The notes beneath the pieces were generated by a model that searched no databases, was not told the origin of the DNA, and saw only the letters and a program-made list of their open reading frames with translations. 64,000 nucleotides of DNA, taken from assembly GCA_963781305.1 (NCBI GenBank), contig CAWAFL010000001.1, positions 1 to 64,000 on the forward strand, given 5' to 3'. This stretch comes from DASXMT01 sp963781305 (GTDB taxonomy: Bacteria > Actinomycetota > Acidimicrobiia > Acidimicrobiales > RAAP-2). Below, piece after piece: positions 46,462-54,409 of the stretch (positions are counted from its first letter, which is position 1; each line of letters begins with the position of its first letter). Made by a program: the position numbers and the translations under genes.

Positions 46462-46740
46462 TCAGTTTTCGCCCGCTTCCGGGTTGTCGAGCTTCTGCAG
46501 GGTTTCCGCATTGAACGCCATGTTGGCGCGGTTGCCCTGCTTGTCCGTCGCGTAGACCTCGTAGCAGCCGCCTTCGACCTTGATCTGGCGAACCTTGTAG
46601 CCGTCGGCCTGCAATTGCGATTCGAGCGCCGATCTGGGTTGCCACTTGGCCTTCGGCGCATTCGTGCATTTGCCTTCCGCTGCGAAGGCAGGGCCGGCGG
46701 CGGCGACGGCAAGAAGGGTGACGGCGGTGAGCAACTTCAT
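46462..46740 (-). CDS. Secreted PepSY-domain protein
   Basis: 92 residues. Signal peptide MKLLTAVTLLAVAAAGPAFA followed by a single PepSY-like module (ALESQLQADGYKVRQIKVEG, GCYEVYATDKQGNRANMAFN, AETLQKLDN). Two Cys (CTNAP and GGCYEVY) may pair in the periplasm. PepSY proteins commonly accompany cytochrome b561-type genes, probably as a soluble or regulatory partner. Confidence 0.88.
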   Translation of the reverse strand: MKLLTAVTLLAVAAAGPAFAAEGKCTNAPKAKWQPRSALESQLQADGYKVRQIKVEGGCYEVYATDKQGNRANMAFNAETLQKLDNPEAGEN

Positions 46741-46898
46741 TGAGGACTCCGGATTAGCGTGGCGAAAAGCGTCGGTCGCGATTCCATCCGATCGCAGGGG
46801 ATGATTTCGCCGTCCAGTTCGTCCAATTTGCGGTTCTGAGATTACCGATCGCCAATCCGCGGGACCCGAATCGCGCCCCGAAGCCGAGGCCGCCGGCC

Positions 46899-47123
46899 TC
46901 AGCCCCCCACCTTCAGGGAGGTCAGCGACGCCTGGACTTCCGCCGTGCTCTGGCCGGCGGCGGAACCGGACAGCGGCTTGTAGTCGCCGTCGCCGTCTTT
47001 TGTCGACGCGCTTTGCACGCTGGGGGCCTTGTAGTCGCCGTCAGCGACGCGAGCCGCGCTGTTGACGACGGGAGCGGCGCTGGTTGAAGCGGCTGAGGCG
47101 CCGGAAATGGCTGCAACTGACAT
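46899..47123 (-). CDS. Small Ser/Ala-rich protein with two DGDYK motifs
   Basis: 74 residues from ATG 47123 (GGAGAA 8 bases upstream). Low-complexity, with ARVADGDYKAPSVQSASTKD and GDGDYKPLSGSAAGQSTAEV; the 'GDYK' motif appears twice, 20 residues apart. No signal peptide. Similar short 'DGDGDYK' proteins are common in Hyphomicrobiales as uncharacterised proteins. Role unknown. Confidence 0.7.
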   Translation of the reverse strand: MSVAAISGASAASTSAAPVVNSAARVADGDYKAPSVQSASTKDGDGDYKPLSGSAAGQSTAEVQASLTSLKVGG

Positions 47124-47530
47124 TGAAATCGTTCTCCGGTTGAGCCCGCGTGTGGCGAGCATCGTTCGATGGCGGGGACATCCAGCGTTGTGGCTGGACG
47201 GAAGGAGCGGCCTCATGCCTCCGCGCCGTTCAGGGCGTCGGTCCGTCCGTTGACCAGAGAAGCTGGCATGGGGGCGTAAACGCAGTCTTAGGCGCAGCGC
47301 CGATGCGACGGATATTACCGAAAGTTATAGTTCCGGCCGCTATTCCGCCCACCCTGCCGTCAGAAGCTTGAGCGGCGGAGTGCGCTGATTGGTCGCGCGC
47401 GCGGCCCTTGAACCGGCGCGAGTTTCGGGCGCAGTTTCAGTCCGGCGACGCTGAGTCGTCACGCGAGAGGCGGAACCACAAACACGAAATCGAGCCGCGG
47501 GCTGCGGCCGGGAGCCCAGGAGCGAGGGTC
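47124..47530. promoter_or_regulatory. 407-bp divergent region before the HiPIP gene
   Basis: Separates the DGDYK gene (minus) from the HiPIP (plus). No gene is supported. It should contain the promoter of the cytochrome block. The moderately AT-rich stretch GGATATTACCGAAAGTTATA (about 47308-47327) is the best candidate for a promoter core. Confidence 0.35.
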
Positions 47531-47791
47531 ATGGTTCAGGACGTCGAAACAAGGGGCATGAGTCGTCGGACGGTGCTCATCGGCGTTGCCGGCGCGCTCC
47601 CGTTGATTGCTCTCGGCGCGACCGGTGCCCAGGCCAAGATGGCGCAGAACGCGGTGCGCTACCAGGACACGCCGAAAGACGGCAAACAGTGCAGCGGCTG
47701 CAATCTCTTCATCGCGCCGAACGCCTGCAAGACTGTCGACGGGAAGATTGCGCCGACGGGCTGGTGCGTGATCTGGGTCAAGAAGGCCTGA
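47531..47791 (+). CDS. High-potential iron-sulfur protein (HiPIP), Tat-exported
   Basis: 86 residues from ATG 47531 (an internal ATG at 47558 is an alternative start). A twin-Arg leader SRRTVLIGVAGALPLIALGA predicts folded export through Tat. The mature part has four Cys at 54, 57, 66 and 79 (KQCSGCNLFIAPNACK ... PTGWCVIW), the compact HiPIP 4Fe-4S pattern. HiPIPs are soluble periplasmic one-electron carriers; in Acidithiobacillus the HiPIP Iro is linked to Fe(II) oxidation, and PioC plays a similar part in phototrophic iron oxidation. Directly upstream of the Cyc2-like gene with 161 bases between. Confidence 0.93.
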   Translation: MVQDVETRGMSRRTVLIGVAGALPLIALGATGAQAKMAQNAVRYQDTPKDGKQCSGCNLFIAPNACKTVDGKIAPTGWCVIWVKKA

Positions 47792-47939
47792 CGACGGTCC
47801 AGGCCGGGGGCCAGCCCAGCAGCAGATAAGGTTGTGACTGGACGCTCGGAAATCTGCATGGCAGGTATCTAAATAACGAGTCGTTTGTGCCATCACTCCG
47901 CTCGGACGCGACGCACAAGACCGAGGCCAAGAGTACCCC

Positions 47940-47952
47940 AGGGGGGGGCAGA
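47940..47952 (+). promoter_or_regulatory. G8 homopolymer at the ribosome-binding position of the Cyc2-like gene
   Basis: CCCCA is followed by eight consecutive G and then CAGA before ATG 47953. The G tract occupies the Shine-Dalgarno position. Its length could vary by slippage and tune translation. It is also just the kind of tract where a consensus may be wrong. Confidence 0.5.
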
Positions 47953-49410
47953 ATGACGACAGCGACGGTTCGGACGAGCGCAGGGGCGTTCAGCGCATTG
48001 CGGATGAAACTCGTCGCCGTCGCGGGCGCCCTCACCGGCTTGTTGGCCGCGGCGGCGTTTCTCGTCGCGAGCGCGGGTCCCGCCGAAGCTTTGCCGAGTT
48101 ACGCGCGCCAGACCGGACAGCCGTGCGCGACCTGTCACACCGCCTTTCCGGAACTCACGCCTTACGGCCGGCGGTTCAAGATCATGGGCTACAGCGTGGG
48201 CGGCGGCGACTGGCAGGGCCCGCCGATCGCGGCGATGTACATGGCCGGCTTCACCCATACGCAGTCGCCATTCGATCCGGGGACGCAACCCGCAGGACTG
48301 CACACCAACGACAACCTCGTCTCCCAGCAGGTTTCCGGCTTTGTCGCCGGCCGCCTTTACGGCAACCTCGGCTCGTTCATCCAGATCACCGGCGATCCGG
48401 TCGGCGGCACGGTCGGGCTCGACGCTTCCGACGTCCGCTATGCCGACACGTTCAGGCTGTTCGGCAAGGATACGATCTGGGGCCTCGACGCCAACAATAC
48501 GCCGACCGTGGAAGACCCGTGGAACACGACCCCGTCCTGGGGCTGGCCGCAGATCTCCTCGACCATCGCGCCCGCCTTCGGGCCGCCGTCGACCCACATC
48601 GAAGACGGCTACACGACGATCGTCGGCGGCGCTGGCGCCTACGTGTTTTGGAACGACATGCTGTACGCCGACTTCACCGCCTACAAGGGTCTTCCCGTGC
48701 CTGCCCTTCAGGCGTTCGGCGACGGCAACTCGACGACCGACGCGCTGTCCAACGTCGCCCCCTACTGGCGCGTCGCATTCGAGCCGCACTGGGGCGACCA
48801 TTACCTGATGGTCGGCACGTTCGGAATGTACGGACAGATCACGCCCGGCCGCCAGTACGGTTATGGCACCGACAACTACCTCGATGTCGGCCTCGATTCG
48901 CAATACCAATACGATGGTGACCAGTACAGCGTGACCGTGAAGCTTACCGATATCATGGAATGGCAGAAGCTGAACGCGACCTACGGGCTCGGCGGCTCGT
49001 CCAACATCGGCAACACCCTGAACAGCTTCAAAGCCAACGCCTCGTTTGTCTGGGATCACACCTATAGCATCGGGCTGGGTTACTTCAACGTTTCCGGCTC
49101 CAGCGACTGCAACGAATACGGCTCCCCGGCCGCTCCGTGCTTGCCGAATGGCCTCGGCGCGTTCGCCAACAGCTATAACGCCAGTCCGCTCGGCGACGGC
49201 CTCATCCTCGACCTAGCCTGGCTACCCTTCAGTCACGGCGCTCCCCCGCCGCTCCCCTACTCGACCACGAACGTCCGCCTCGGCATCCAGTTCACCGAGT
49301 ACTTCCGCCTCTACGGCGGGACGAACAATTTCGACGGGTCGTACCTCGGCGGCACGCATAACGCGCAGGGCAACAATTCCGTCTTCGCCTATGCGTGGCT
49401 CGCGTTCTGA
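47953..49410 (+). CDS. Cyc2-like fused monohaem cytochrome c / outer-membrane beta-barrel
   Basis: 485 residues. A long leader with a signal helix (KLVAVAGALTGLLAAAAFLV, cleavage near PAEA), then immediately LPSYARQTGQPCATCHTAFP and ELTPYGRRFKIMGYSVGG: one c-type haem site (Cys58, Cys61, His62) in a domain of about 40 residues. The remaining ~400 residues alternate like barrel strands (YADTFRLFGKDTIWGLDAN, HYLMVGTFGMYGQI, NYLDVGLDSQYQYDGDQYSV) and end VFAYAWLAF with a terminal Phe. This is the Cyc2 layout, in which an outer-membrane porin carries a haem plug to pass electrons from outside (Fe(II) in characterised cases). Many family members are untested. Upstream GTG 47887 rejected. Confidence 0.8.
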   Translation: MTTATVRTSAGAFSALRMKLVAVAGALTGLLAAAAFLVASAGPAEALPSYARQTGQPCATCHTAFPELTPYGRRFKIMGYSVGGGDWQGPPIAAMYMAGFTHTQSPFDPGTQPAGLHTNDNLVSQQVSGFVAGRLYGNLGSFIQITGDPVGGTVGLDASDVRYADTFRLFGKDTIWGLDANNTPTVEDPWNTTPSWGWPQISSTIAPAFGPPSTHIEDGYTTIVGGAGAYVFWNDMLYADFTAYKGLPVPALQAFGDGNSTTDALSNVAPYWRVAFEPHWGDHYLMVGTFGMYGQITPGRQYGYGTDNYLDVGLDSQYQYDGDQYSVTVKLTDIMEWQKLNATYGLGGSSNIGNTLNSFKANASFVWDHTYSIGLGYFNVSGSSDCNEYGSPAAPCLPNGLGAFANSYNASPLGDGLILDLAWLPFSHGAPPPLPYSTTNVRLGIQFTEYFRLYGGTNNFDGSYLGGTHNAQGNNSVFAYAWLAF

Positions 49411-49615
49411 ACGCAAAAGCCTCAACGGAAGCATAATTCGCATGCGCGTCTTTGGTTAGCACAGCGAGAGGGGCGCTCGATTGACTAACGAGGGCGGCCG
49501 TCGAGGAGAGCGGTCGCCGAGCAGCCGCAGCGGGCGCGCCGAGAATGTCGCCGGGGAAAATGTTCGCGGCCGGCGAGCGGATTCCGGGCGCCGAGAAAGG
49601 GAGGAGGCGAGGAAG

Positions 49616-50266
49616 ATGAAAGCTGTTCGTTTGCGCGTGGCGTTGACATCGGCCCTGGCGGTTTTTTTGGCGGCTGCGGCGGGTCAGGCCCAGTCGGGAG
49701 CCCAAGATGTCCACGCGAGGGCCGGGGGCATTGAAGCGAAATTTGAATATTGCACGACCTGTCATGGTCCGTCCGCGCAGGGTTTTCGCGGGTTTTACAC
49801 CATGCCGCGACTTGCCGGGCAGCAGCCGCAATATATCGAAAATCAGTTGCATGCCTTCCTCGAGCGCCGGCGGCTGAACCCCGTGATGGCCAATGTCGCC
49901 CACGGCATAACGCCCGACATGATCCCCGTTTTGGCCGCGCGCATGAGCGCCTTGAATCCTCCACCCGTTGACGGCGCGCCCAGGGGCGACGTCGCTTTGG
50001 GGAGAGAGATTTTTGCGAATGGATTGCCCGATCAGAATGTTCCCGCCTGTTCCGCTTGCCACGGACCCGACGCCAAGGGGCAGCGCGAAATTCCTCGTCT
50101 CGCGGGCCAACTCTATTGGTACATGGTCAGCACCCTATCGCTCTGGAGCAGCGAACGCGGCCAGGGCGGGCGTCAGGACATCTCATGGATCATGCGGCCG
50201 ACCGTGGCGAATTTGACCCCGAAACAGGTGCAGGCGCTCGCCGAATATGTCAGCGCGCTCAGGTAA
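49616..50266 (+). CDS. Dihaem c4-type cytochrome, copy 1
   Basis: 216 residues. Signal peptide ending AAGQAQS. Two haem sites, CTTCH (46-50) and CSACH (145-149), each followed by 'GPxAxGxR...PRLAGQ' and each with a Met candidate ligand (LNPVMANVAH and ISWIMRPTVANLT). This is the cytochrome c4 duplication. c4 proteins shuttle electrons in the periplasm to terminal oxidases; Cyc1 of the rus operon, partner of Cyc2, belongs to this family. GGGAGGAGG precedes ATG 49616. 205 bases after the Cyc2-like gene. Confidence 0.92.
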   Translation: MKAVRLRVALTSALAVFLAAAAGQAQSGAQDVHARAGGIEAKFEYCTTCHGPSAQGFRGFYTMPRLAGQQPQYIENQLHAFLERRRLNPVMANVAHGITPDMIPVLAARMSALNPPPVDGAPRGDVALGREIFANGLPDQNVPACSACHGPDAKGQREIPRLAGQLYWYMVSTLSLWSSERGQGGRQDISWIMRPTVANLTPKQVQALAEYVSALR

Positions 50267-50316
50267 ATCATGGCGTGTCAACCGGGCGGAATTCGTCACG
50301 CGAGAGACCTTGGATC

Positions 50317-50929
50317 ATGAAGCACTTCGGTACGAAAATGGCGGTCCTTGCAATTTCCCTCGCCACAACGGTACCGCTTCTGGCGGATGAACTACCGGTT
50401 CGCAATTGTACTTGGTGTCATGGAACATCCGCGCAGGGCTATTCCAAGGCGCCCGGACTGGCCGGCCAGAGGGTAGACTATCTGGTGAATCAGCTCCAAG
50501 CCTTTGCGACCCATAGGCGGGATGAATTCCTTTCGACCAAGTATATGTGGTTCGCTACCGCGCATCTCGATCCATCGACGCTACGAAATCTGGCCGCCTA
50601 TTTTTCGGCGCTTCCGCTCGATGCCGCGAAGGACGGCGAAAGCGAACTCGCCGCCGAGGGCAAGAATCATATTTGAAAACGGCGTTCCCGACGAGAACAT
50701 TGCGGCCTGCCAGGCATGCCATGGCCCCGAGGCGCAGGGCGTCCGCGAGATTCCGCGCCTCGGCGGGCTCTCTTACAACTATCTCAAGCGTCGTCTCGAG
50801 CAGTGGAGCCAGGGCCAAGACACTTATGGGACACCTATGCCGAAAGTCGGGCGCTCTTTGTCGCCGAATCAAATCGCCGCCCTGGCGTCGTATTTGAGCT
50901 TTGTCGAAGGCGGCTCTCGAGGACCTTGA
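50317..50929 (+). CDS. Dihaem c4-type cytochrome, copy 2 (one frameshift)
   Basis: About 203 residues. Short signal peptide MKHFGTKMAVLAISLATTVP. Haem sites CTWCH and CQACH; Met candidates in STKYMWFATAHLDP and YGTPMPKVGRSL. A one-base slip near 50668 (AAGAATCATATTTGA) ends the first half prematurely; correction gives IIFENGVPDENIAACQACHG. The most divergent of the three paralogues: shorter N-terminus, Trp in the first haem motif, GLAGQRVDYLVNQLQAF in place of PRLAGQQP. Only 50 bases after copy 1, so co-transcribed. Confidence 0.88.
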
Positions 50930-51065
50930 GCGCATCCAAGGCTGAACGGAACAGGCAGTCGAGCTTGGCCGCGATGACGATGTCGCGAGGTCTCCTTGTG
51001 AAGAACATCGCAGCCGGAAGGGTGCCGCTTCGGATAGCGGCGCGAGAATTTTTGGGAGGAAGATT

Positions 51066-51728
51066 ATGAAGGTTGTCAAGGCTCTCGCGCCGGCTGCGCT
51101 GTTCGCCGTTATCTTCTGCGCCGGGACCGACGCCGAAGACAGCAAGACGAGCGGCCCTGCGCAGCCCGAAGGCGTTCCGGCGAAGGAATTCAAAGCCAAG
51201 GCGGGCTATTGTGAAACTTGTCATGGGCTGTCGGCGCGCGGCTTCATCGGGACGAATCCCATGCCCAGACTCGCGGGCCAGCAGCCGGACTATATCAAGA
51301 ACCAATTGCAGGCCTTCATCGATCACAGCCGACTGAACCCGGTGATGGGCAATGTGGCCCATGTCCTCAGCTCGGCGATGGTCGACGCCCTGGCCACACA
51401 TTTCAAGGATCTCGACCCGCCGCCCTATGGCGGCGCTCCGAGAGACCTCATGTCCGAAGGGGAAAAGATCTACCATGAAGGCGTTCCCAGCGCGGAGGTT
51501 CCGGCCTGCGAGTCGTGCCATGGCCAGGACGCCCACGGCTTAGACCAGTTTCCGCGCCTGGCCGGCCAGCTTTATGGCTACGTCATCAACGAGCTTACGA
51601 CCTGGTCCAAGGAACGTGGGCAAAACCCGAACAATCCGGGCAATTCGGCGATCATGGGCCCGATCGCCGAAAAGCTGACCAAAGAGCAGATCGCTGCGGT
51701 CGCCGCTTATGTCAGCGACCTCAAGTAA
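51066..51728 (+). CDS. Dihaem c4-type cytochrome, copy 3
   Basis: 220 residues. Signal peptide ALAPAALFAVIFCAGTDAED. Haem sites CETCH and CESCH; Met ligands probably in LNPVMGNVAHVLS and NSAIMGPIAEKLT. Very close to copy 1 around the first haem (MPRLAGQQPDYIKNQLQAF against MPRLAGQQPQYIENQLHAF), so these two arose by duplication. GGGAGGAAG lies before ATG 51066. Last gene of the HiPIP-Cyc2-c4 series; the convergent DyP gene ends 200 bases on. Confidence 0.92.
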   Translation: MKVVKALAPAALFAVIFCAGTDAEDSKTSGPAQPEGVPAKEFKAKAGYCETCHGLSARGFIGTNPMPRLAGQQPDYIKNQLQAFIDHSRLNPVMGNVAHVLSSAMVDALATHFKDLDPPPYGGAPRDLMSEGEKIYHEGVPSAEVPACESCHGQDAHGLDQFPRLAGQLYGYVINELTTWSKERGQNPNNPGNSAIMGPIAEKLTKEQIAAVAAYVSDLK

Positions 51729-51927
51729 TCTTGCGCAGGTCGGGATTCGTCCGAGGACCCTACGCCAACTGACCGATTTCGACCGATCGATTATTCAACC
51801 ACTGCTTCCCAATTAGCGGCAAGGCGTGGGTCGCCAAAGGTGATCGCCTATATCACCGGGAGCCATTGAGGCGCCTGCCGCAGCTTTTTCAGCAGCGCCG
51901 GATGATTGCCGCGAGCCGGCAAGTCGA

Positions 51928-53237
51928 TCAAGCCGTGCGGAAGAGACGCTCTCCGATAAATTCGCCCTCAGCGACGCCTCCCGGACATGCGAAGACGCCG
52001 CTGCCGACATGGGTGGTGAACTGGTTCATCATGTCGAACTTCGACATCCGGTCGAAGATCTTGATGAAGCCGGTGCGCGGGTCGCGCTGGTGGGCGACGA
52101 AGATCAGGCCCGGCGTCGTATTCGGTCTCCTGCCGCCATGGCGGCCAGCGTTCGGCGGTGAAATTCGCGCCGTCGTTGTAGGAGTAGGAGCGGCGCAGGA
52201 TCTGCGCGCCGTCGTTGGTCGCCGGCGCGGCCAGCCGCACGTGCGCGTTCTCGGGGATGATCGGGTTGCCGTCCTTGTCCGCGCGCGTCGAGATCGAGCG
52301 GATCGAATTCGTGCCTGGCTGCCGATCGGCGCGCCGCTGAATATTTGTGACGGCCGATCACCTGCTCCTGGAAATCGACTCGGCATCCGGTCCCAGTGTT
52401 CGAGCGCGATGCGGATGCGGCGCGACGACGAGGTAGCTGCCGCCCTGCATCCAGCGGGCGCCTTCGCTCGCCGACCCAGACGAACTCGTCATCGCTCGGG
52501 ATCGTTGGTCGGCGGATTGTTGCGTGCCGTCCTTGAAGCCCATCAGGTTGCGCGGCGTGTCTGCGCCGCGCGGACCGGCGAGAAGCCGGCCTGGGCCCAG
52601 CGCATCGTCGCCGCGCCGTAGGCGATGCGCGCCAGTTGCCGCACGGCATGGAAGGCGACTTGCGGATCGTTCGCGCAGGCCTGGATCGACAGGTCGCCGC
52701 CGGTGTGGTCCGGCGAGCAACTGGTCGCCGTTGAAGCGCGGCAGATCGACCAGCGCGGCCGGGCGCTGCCGGCGCCAGGCCGTAGCGGTCCTTGCCGTCC
52801 TTGATGAACAGACCCGGGCCGAAGCCGAACGTGATCGTGAGGCCGGCGGCGCCGAGGCCGAGCACATCGCCGGAATCGGCGGCGCGGCATGCGTCGAGGT
52901 CGGCGCCGAGCGGCATCGGCCGTCTCGCCACGCGTCATGCGCGCCGCCGCGGCCGTCCATGCGCGCAGCAGGTCGATCGACGTCGTCGCGTTTGTCGGTG
53001 GCGAGATCGAGCGCGGCGAAATAGGTGTGAAGCCTGCTGCGGCGTGACGATGCCGCCCTGATGCGCGCCGCAGAACGGCTCGATCGCCGGCGTTTCGGCG
53101 TCGGTCGCGCTGCCGGTCGGCGCGGCCGCGCGCTCGGCTGCGCAGCGCCGCGCGGCGCCAGCCGCCGCGCCGCGCCGGCGAGAAAGCCGCGCCGCGGAGG
53201 CCGCGGCGCGACGATCTGCTCGCCGACACTCGGTCAT
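51928..53237 (-). CDS. DyP-type haem peroxidase, EfeB-like, Tat-exported (heavily frameshifted)
   Basis: About 436 residues. The N-terminal region in a shifted frame reads APRPPRRGFLAGAARRLAP, a Tat leader. Then AIEPFCGAHQGGIVTPQQA, the DyP start; DHTGGDLSIQACANDPQVAF; NLMGFKDGTQ (the GxxDG motif with catalytic Asp); and ENAHVRLAAPATNDGAQILR with the haem-ligand His. The end is NQFTTHVGSGVFACPGG, then EGEFIGERLFRTA. EfeB-type enzymes oxidise with peroxide in the periplasm and take part in ferrous iron uptake in EfeUOB systems. No efeU or efeO is present. At least eight slips. ATG 53237 overlaps the stop of the propeller gene. Confidence 0.85.
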
Positions 53238-54396
53238 CTGCGCCAGACCAGCGTGTTGACATCGTCCTCCACGTAGTAGAAGCCGTCGCCTTCCGGCGTC
53301 ATCGCGATGCCGAACAGGTCGCCGTTGCCGGGCGGCGATTTGCGCCTTGTCGGCATCGATCCAGCGCGCGTAGAGCTGCTTGCCGGTCGCGGGATCGATC
53401 TCGACGACCTGGCCGTTCAGCGCGTTGGTCGACGAGCAGGTGGCCGTTCGGCGCCGTCACCATCGCCAGCGGCCGATGCAGCAGGCCGTCCGGCGTGACG
53501 ATGCGGCCGATGCCGGCGCTGGTGTTGCGCGTCACGGCGTCGTCGATCGCGTTGATGCGGTTGCCGATGGCGTCCGACACGTAAAGCGTGTCGTCCGCGC
53601 CAGCGCGCAGGCCGGTCGGGCCGACCAGGAACACGCCCTTGTCGGCCTGCGCGCCGAAGCCGCTGCCGATCACCGTCTGGCTCTTGACGACGGGCGGCTT
53701 GCCCTGCCGGGATGTCGAGGTCGAGGCGCAGCACGGTCGCCTGCTTGAGCACCGGCGCATCGCTGCTCGGCGCCGCCGACGCCGAAGCCGGCGTTGCTGA
53801 CGAACAGCGTGGCGTGGTCGCCGTTGTCGACGACCGCCATGTTGCCCCACGGATCGTTGATGTTCGGCCTGGCGATGGTCGACGCGACCTTGCCCTGCGA
53901 ATCGAGCACGATCAGGCAGCCCGGCGCCCTTGGTGCCCGTCGTGCCGTCGTTGCTCGGCGTGCTGCCGACGATCACCCAGCCCGACTTCAGCATGGTCAT
54001 CGCCGTGGTCAGGCCGATGCCGCCCGGGACATTCCTTCAGATGGCGCGGCAGCTCGGCGAACACCGTCAGCTTCTTCGTCGACGGGGTGAAGTTGACGAT
54101 CGTGCTGCCGGTGCCCTTGCAGGTTCGTCGCGTTATTGAAGTTGCCGACCAGCACGTCGTCCTTCTTGACCGTGCCCGCTCGACACCGGCGCGACGACGA
54201 TCGCGTACGGATTCTGGTCGCCGTTGGGGGGAACGGTCGTGCTCGAGGTCGTGTCGTCATGGATTGAGGCGAGGAAACCCTCGGCCGCATGCGCCTGGCT
54301 CGCAGCAGCGACGGCGAGGGTCAGACATGACGCCACGGCGAGCAAGGCAGCTCGGGCGAGGCCCCTTTGCAAGCTGGCTTCTGGGGCGCCGATCAT
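53234..54396 (-). CDS. Secreted NHL/SMP-30-like beta-propeller protein (frameshifted)
   Basis: About 387 residues. Signal helix ALLAVASCLTLAVAAASQAH with cleavage near AHA. Repeated blades across frames: NPYAIVVAPVSSG with VKKDDVLVGNFNNATN, SGWVIVGSTPSNDG, PNINDPWGNMAVVDNGDHAT with LFVSNAGFGVGG, and the last blade LFGIAMTPEGDGFYYVEDDV then NTLVWRR. The 'G.I..P.G..YV.D' pattern is NHL/SMP-30-like. Probable role: periplasmic binding or lactonase-type enzyme. GGAG precedes ATG 54396, and its stop overlaps the DyP start (ATGA), so the two proteins are made together. Confidence 0.78.
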
Positions 54397-54409
54397 GGAC
54401 GTTGCTCCT

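Noticed and set aside
47887..47952. Upstream GTG as start of the Cyc2-like gene
   Set aside because: Would place 22 polar residues, including the G tract as coding GGG, before the signal peptide; the ATG at 47953 fits a normal leader.
47531..51728. Interpretation as a PioABC or MtrABC system
   Set aside because: No decahaem cytochrome and no separate large porin partner; only one haem site in the barrel protein and dihaem c4 proteins around it.
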